From SXRF01 sp038043465 (GTDB lineage: Bacteria > Pseudomonadota > Alphaproteobacteria > Rickettsiales > SXRF01), in NCBI GenBank assembly GCA_038043465.1, contig JBBTBX010000007.1, forward strand, positions 38,312 through 102,311: 64,000 nucleotides of DNA. The letters run 5' to 3'. Below the pieces are notes generated by a model. That model made no database searches. It worked only from the letters and a program-made list of their open reading frames with translations, and had not been told where the DNA came from. This document shows positions 60,644 through 64,000 of the stretch, in pieces. Made by a program: the position numbers and the translations under genes. How positions within the stretch are numbered: position 1 is the first letter of the stretch; every line of letters starts with the position of its first letter.

Positions 60644-61009
60644 TTACATGCTTATTTGAGAACCTACTTTTTTACCGGGAGATTGGGTAGGATCATATTC
60701 TGAAATATAGACATAAGTCCCACGAGTTGGTATTTTCGCCATCGGAACAGTCTCTATCCCAGAACTATTAGCCAATCTAATCATTTCTTGCGTGCTGTTA
60801 TGATTTTCATTTTTAATGTCCGTAACTATAAGTTTAGGTTTTTGTTCTATACCATTACTTACTTTACGTAGTGATTCCACGGCTTTCCCTATATCGGTAA
60901 TATAAATTAATTCAAATTTACCGTTATTATGAGCTGCTATTTCAGCTAGCTTAGGTACAGTCTTATTATCACTAGCTATCCATACTACATCTTTTTTTAC
61001 TTCCACCAT
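60644..61009 (-). CDS. Degenerate receiver-like protein
   Basis: A 121-residue protein resembling a REC domain: VVWIASDNKT with one Asp (14), KLIVTDIKNE with Asp64 in the acceptor position, but the conserved Lys is replaced by Glu (YISEYD) and no Thr/Ser switch is clear. It may be a structural decoy or a binding partner for the other receivers. It starts two bases after the maeB stop codon on the same strand and so is probably co-transcribed with maeB. Confidence 0.7.
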   Translation of the reverse strand: MVEVKKDVVWIASDNKTVPKLAEIAAHNNGKFELIYITDIGKAVESLRKVSNGIEQKPKLIVTDIKNENHNSTQEMIRLANSSGIETVPMAKIPTRGTYVYISEYDPTQSPGKKVGSQISM

Positions 61010-61011
61010 AA

Positions 61012-63330
61012 CTACCCTTTAACCTTTTTCCCTTTGGCGATTGACGTTACCTTGCCTTGTTTTTCTTCAATTGCTTCCATCGCCGTGATAGCGCATAGAT
61101 TCAAAATTTCTGACAAGGTGGCGTTCATCTGCATAACCTGCACCGGACGCTCAAGCCCCATCAGCACTGGGCCTATAGTAACACCATCGCTTAATTCTTG
61201 CAACATGTGTGAAGCAATATGCGCCGAGTGCAAAGCAGGCATAATCAATATGTTAGCCGGAGCGGTCAGGCGACAGAACGGATAAAGGCTTAACATTTCT
61301 TTATCCAAAGCCACGCTTGCCGACATTTCGCCGTCATACTCAAAATCAACATTCATCTTATCGAGAACCTTAACCGCTTCAATAATCCGCACTGATTTTT
61401 CGCGTTTAGGATTACCGAAGGTTGAGAATGAGAGTAGGGCAACGCGCGGCTCATGCCCCATCTTGCGGGCTTTTTCCGCGGTTTTGACTGCAATATGTGC
61501 AAGCTGTTCAGGTGTAGGCAATTCCTGAACGGTCGTATCAGAGAAGAAAATGGTTTTACCTTTGGCAACAATCAGCGATATACCAAACAAAAGCGCATCT
61601 TTCTTGGTGTTGATGACGCGGCTGACATTATCAAGAGACACATTATAATTACGGGTAAGACCGGTAATCATTGCATCACCATGTCCCATAGCCAGCATGC
61701 ACGAAGCAAAAATATCGCGGTCATTCTTCACCATTCTAGCTACGTCGCGGTATAGATAACCAACACGTTGCAGACGCGGATAAAGATAATCAATATACGC
61801 TTCCACATTTGGGCTGACGGCGGCATTGGCGATTTCAATATTTTTATAATCATGCACACTCATTTTCTTCATCAATTCATGGATGCGCTCAACACGACCA
61901 ACAAGGATAGGCGAGCCATAGCCATTATCACGCCATTGCACAGCAGCGCGGATAATTTTTTCTTCCTCACCTTCGGCAAAGATTACGCGCTGTGGATTTT
62001 CGCGTACCTTATCGAAAATATGCTGCATCGAATTAGCAGTTGGGTCACGGCGTGCCGCCAATTCTTTTTTATAAGCAGCAAAATCAGAAATCGGATTGCG
62101 GGCAACCCCGGTTTTCATTGCGGCTTTTGCAACTGCAACTGGAACAGTGGTCATCAGGCGTGGATCAAACGGAGCAGGAATAATGTACTCCGAGCCATAT
62201 TCCATTTTGCGTCCGGAATATGCAGCAGACACTTCTTCCGGAACATCTTCACGGGCGAGGGCGGCAATCGCTTCCGCTGCTGCAACTTTCATCTCCTCAT
62301 TAATCTGTGAAGCGCGAACATCAAGCGCGCCACGGAAGATATATGGGAAGCCCATCACATTATTAACCTGATTGGCATAATCCGAGCGACCAGTGGCGAT
62401 AATCGCGTCACTGCGTACGCTGCGTACATCCTCAGGAGTAATTTCTGGATCCGGATTAGCCATCGCAAAAATGATTGGATTTTTTGCCATAGTGGCGACC
62501 ATTTCCTTGCTTACGGCGTTTTTCCCCGCAAGACCCATGAACATGTCCGCACCTTTCATAGCATCCGCTAGAGTGCGTTTGTCAGTCTTTACAGCATGCG
62601 CGGATTTCCACTGGTTCATGCTTTCGGTACGACCTTCATAAATCACGCCGGTCTTGTCAACCAACAGGGCGTTTTCATGTTTGATACCCATACGTTTGAT
62701 AAGCTCAAGGCAGGCGATACCAGCCGAGCCAGCACCAAGAACAACAACTTTAATGTCTTTCAGCTCACGTCCGGTCAAATGCGCGGCGTTGATAAGCCCT
62801 GCTGCTACGATAATAGCGGTGCCGTGCTGGTCATCATGGAACACAGGAATATCCATTAACTCGCGCAGACGTTGCTCAATGATAAAACATTCAGGAGCCG
62901 CAATATCTTCAAGGTTTATCCCGCCCCATGACGGCCCAAGAAGCTTCACGCAATTTACAAATTCATCGACATTGGTGGTGTCTACTTCAATATCAATACA
63001 ATCAATATCAGCAAAGCGTTTGAACAGAATAGCCTTACCTTCCATAACCGGTTTGGATGCCAGTGCGCCAAGATTACCAAGACCAAGAACCGCAGTGCCG
63101 TTAGAAATAACCGCGACAAAATTCCCGCGCGAAGTATAATCATAAGCCTTGCTTGGGTCTTTTTGAATTTCCAGGCAGGGAATAGCAACACCAGGGGAAT
63201 AGCCAAGCGATAAATCGCGCTGGGTCATAAGTGGTTTGGTGGGCAATATTGATATCTTTCCGGGCTTGCCTTCCGCGTGATATGCTAGTGCTTCTGCATC
63301 TGTGATAGGCTCTTTTTTGTCTTTGGTCAT
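61012..63330 (-). CDS. maeB: NADP-malic enzyme with phosphotransacetylase-like domain
   Basis: A 772-residue MaeB-type protein: malic enzyme part (residues about 1-430) with GYSPGVAIPCLEI, FHDDQHGTAIIVAAGLINA and the dinucleotide fold VVLGAGSAGIACLELI, and a C-terminal phosphate acetyl/butyryltransferase-like part (about 440-770; GYGSPILVGR, MGHGDAMITGLTRNY, DGEMSASVAL), a regulatory domain binding acetyl-CoA. It converts malate to pyruvate and CO2 with reduction of NADP. The next genes in transcription order are the receivers, starting two bases after its stop. Confidence 0.96.
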   Translation of the reverse strand: MTKDKKEPITDAEALAYHAEGKPGKISILPTKPLMTQRDLSLGYSPGVAIPCLEIQKDPSKAYDYTSRGNFVAVISNGTAVLGLGNLGALASKPVMEGKAILFKRFADIDCIDIEVDTTNVDEFVNCVKLLGPSWGGINLEDIAAPECFIIEQRLRELMDIPVFHDDQHGTAIIVAAGLINAAHLTGRELKDIKVVVLGAGSAGIACLELIKRMGIKHENALLVDKTGVIYEGRTESMNQWKSAHAVKTDKRTLADAMKGADMFMGLAGKNAVSKEMVATMAKNPIIFAMANPDPEITPEDVRSVRSDAIIATGRSDYANQVNNVMGFPYIFRGALDVRASQINEEMKVAAAEAIAALAREDVPEEVSAAYSGRKMEYGSEYIIPAPFDPRLMTTVPVAVAKAAMKTGVARNPISDFAAYKKELAARRDPTANSMQHIFDKVRENPQRVIFAEGEEEKIIRAAVQWRDNGYGSPILVGRVERIHELMKKMSVHDYKNIEIANAAVSPNVEAYIDYLYPRLQRVGYLYRDVARMVKNDRDIFASCMLAMGHGDAMITGLTRNYNVSLDNVSRVINTKKDALLFGISLIVAKGKTIFFSDTTVQELPTPEQLAHIAVKTAEKARKMGHEPRVALLSFSTFGNPKREKSVRIIEAVKVLDKMNVDFEYDGEMSASVALDKEMLSLYPFCRLTAPANILIMPALHSAHIASHMLQELSDGVTIGPVLMGLERPVQVMQMNATLSEILNLCAITAMEAIEEKQGKVTSIAKGKKVKG

Positions 63331-63618
63331 TTTTACATCCTGTGTTTAAAAATGGTATAAGCTGCATAATTATGCTGCAATGCAGCATAAGCCAATGATA
63401 TTAATAAGTAAATCAGTCGAACTTCTTAGTTCGCATATCAAAATGCAGATTGCAAGGGCAAATTGGAAGAAAATGGCAATTGGACGCGAATTTTCACCAG
63501 ATTTTCAGCGATATTGCGCGTGCAGCATGGGTTTTTCAAATTTATGTGAATATTTAGTGATATTTTTGCTGGCATTAGAAAAATACATTTGCTATAAGAC
63601 ACGCCTTCTTAAGGTTAT

Positions 63619-63693
63619 TCCGCGATAGCTCAGCGGTAGAGCTCTCGACTGTTAATCGAGTGGTCGCTGGTTCGAATCCAGCTCGCGGAGCCA
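63619..63693 (+). tRNA. tRNA-Asn (anticodon GTT)
   Basis: A cloverleaf folds: acceptor TCCGCGA/TCGCGGA, D arm with AGCTCAGCGGTAGAGCT, anticodon stem CTCGA/TCGAG enclosing CTGTTAA (anticodon GTT at 63651-63653), T arm CTGG-TTCGAATC-CCAG-like, discriminator G, encoded CCA. The 3' end is also read on the other strand by a recombinase gene, suggesting an attachment site. Confidence 0.97.
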
Positions 63694-64000
63694 TTCTGGA
63701 CGATAAGCCAGATTTGAGAACATATCAAACGGCTCACGTGGCTTTAACACTAGCTTTTCAGCATCCATTTCCAAGTTCGGAAACAAAATAGTTATAATTC
63801 GTCTCCTTTCATCTAGTTCCGAACTTTTGAATAAATCGTGAGCTTTTGATGCTAATGAGAATATTGTAGCTATAGATTTGTTAAAGCTATCATCAGCATT
63901 GCTTAGCTTTTGCAATCTAACCCCCACATTATGCCTTTCAGCCTGTAAGAACCTGTTCAAAGTCTTTTTAATAACAAAACAGCAAAAGCCAGTACCACCA
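63652..64000 (-). CDS. C-terminal part of a probable serine recombinase, at window edge
   Basis: The frame is open from the right window edge and stops inside the tRNA-Asn gene. The segment DERRRIITILFPNLEMDAEK with KLVLKPREPFDMF resembles the C-terminal end of large serine recombinases. The last 13 residues (WLRELDSNQRPLD) are the reverse complement of the tRNA 3' half, as is usual when an element has integrated at a tRNA gene. The catalytic domain would lie beyond the window. The family call rests on this short tail only. Confidence 0.6.
   Translation of the reverse strand, partial: GGTGFCCFVIKKTLNRFLQAERHNVGVRLQKLSNADDSFNKSIATIFSLASKAHDLFKSSELDERRRIITILFPNLEMDAEKLVLKPREPFDMFSNLAYRPEWLRELDSNQRPLD

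Noticed and set aside
63380..63628. An 82-codon frame before tRNA-Asn
   Set aside because: It runs into the tRNA, lacks a ribosome site and has no recognisable features.
1..64000. A CRISPR array, rRNA operon or complete insertion sequence
   Set aside because: No regularly spaced repeats, rRNA signature sequences or transposase with terminal repeats were seen.

Overview
The window reads as chromosomal DNA of an AT-rich alphaproteobacterium. The gene orders support this: argH-lptM-lysA; rplM-rpsI; a dsbA/M48 peptidase/rne/amiC/mrcA/prfB block; and a proA-nadD-rsfS-rlmH-gpmI-envC-ctpA-yibQ-rppH block. RNase E also carries an insert in its S1 domain and ends with a GWW tail. I cannot fix the order or genus. 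Arginine, lysine, histidine and proline biosynthesis genes, malate synthase, malic enzyme and a Flp pilin with its CpaF ATPase argue against a strongly reduced obligate parasite.

Layout. 0-14 kb: a bacterioferritin-like protein, a periplasmic cyclophilin, a HAD hydrolase, a TlpA-like thioredoxin, argH-lptM-lysA, hpt, a zinc-ribbon membrane protein, ftsE without ftsX, a PAS_5 protein, rplM-rpsI, argC, a gamma carbonic anhydrase and three unrecognised proteins. 14-27 kb: envelope and RNA genes (DsbA/Com1-like protein, BepA-like protease, rne, amiC, mrcA, prfB), interrupted by an orphan antitoxin gene and a very long prepilin-like protein with FG-GAP repeats; prfB needs a +1 frameshift. 27-32 kb: four unrecognised proteins around mnmA, which is coupled to a 54-residue AbrB-like gene. 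32-43 kb: hisI, xthA, ptsN, hpf, cpaF, rppH, yibQ, ctpA, envC, gpmI, phoU. 43-49 kb: rlmH, rsfS, nadD and proA interleaved with two paralogous membrane proteins that have spermidine-synthase-like domains. 49-57 kb: groES-groEL with a heat-shock-type promoter, mutM, a SixA-like phosphatase, a secreted protein, flp, cspA, rhlE and a broken HTH gene. 57-63.3 kb: aceB (malate synthase), an orphan HicB, four output-less response-regulator genes and maeB, all on one strand. 63.6-64 kb: tRNA-Asn, followed by the 3' end of a probable serine recombinase that reads into the tRNA, so the window seems to stop just inside an integrated element.

The strongest cross-cutting feature is the load of small palindromic repeats. 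I see at least four designs: a CGTCATTGCGAGG element (three copies, one in frame inside mutM and one truncating an HTH gene); TGTCAT/ATGACA-ended elements (two copies); CCCTCTCCC/GGGAGAGGG elements (two copies); and hairpins whose arms are tandem runs of a short word (five copies). A single 147-bp palindrome stands alone.

Most interesting for follow-up are the receiver-domain array between maeB and aceB, the FG-GAP prepilin-like protein, the bacterioferritin that keeps its heme ligand but has lost most ferroxidase ligands, the repeat inside mutM, and the tRNA-Asn integration boundary. I found no CRISPR array, rRNA operon or complete insertion sequence. All functions are assigned from motif recognition and gene order; no database search was run.
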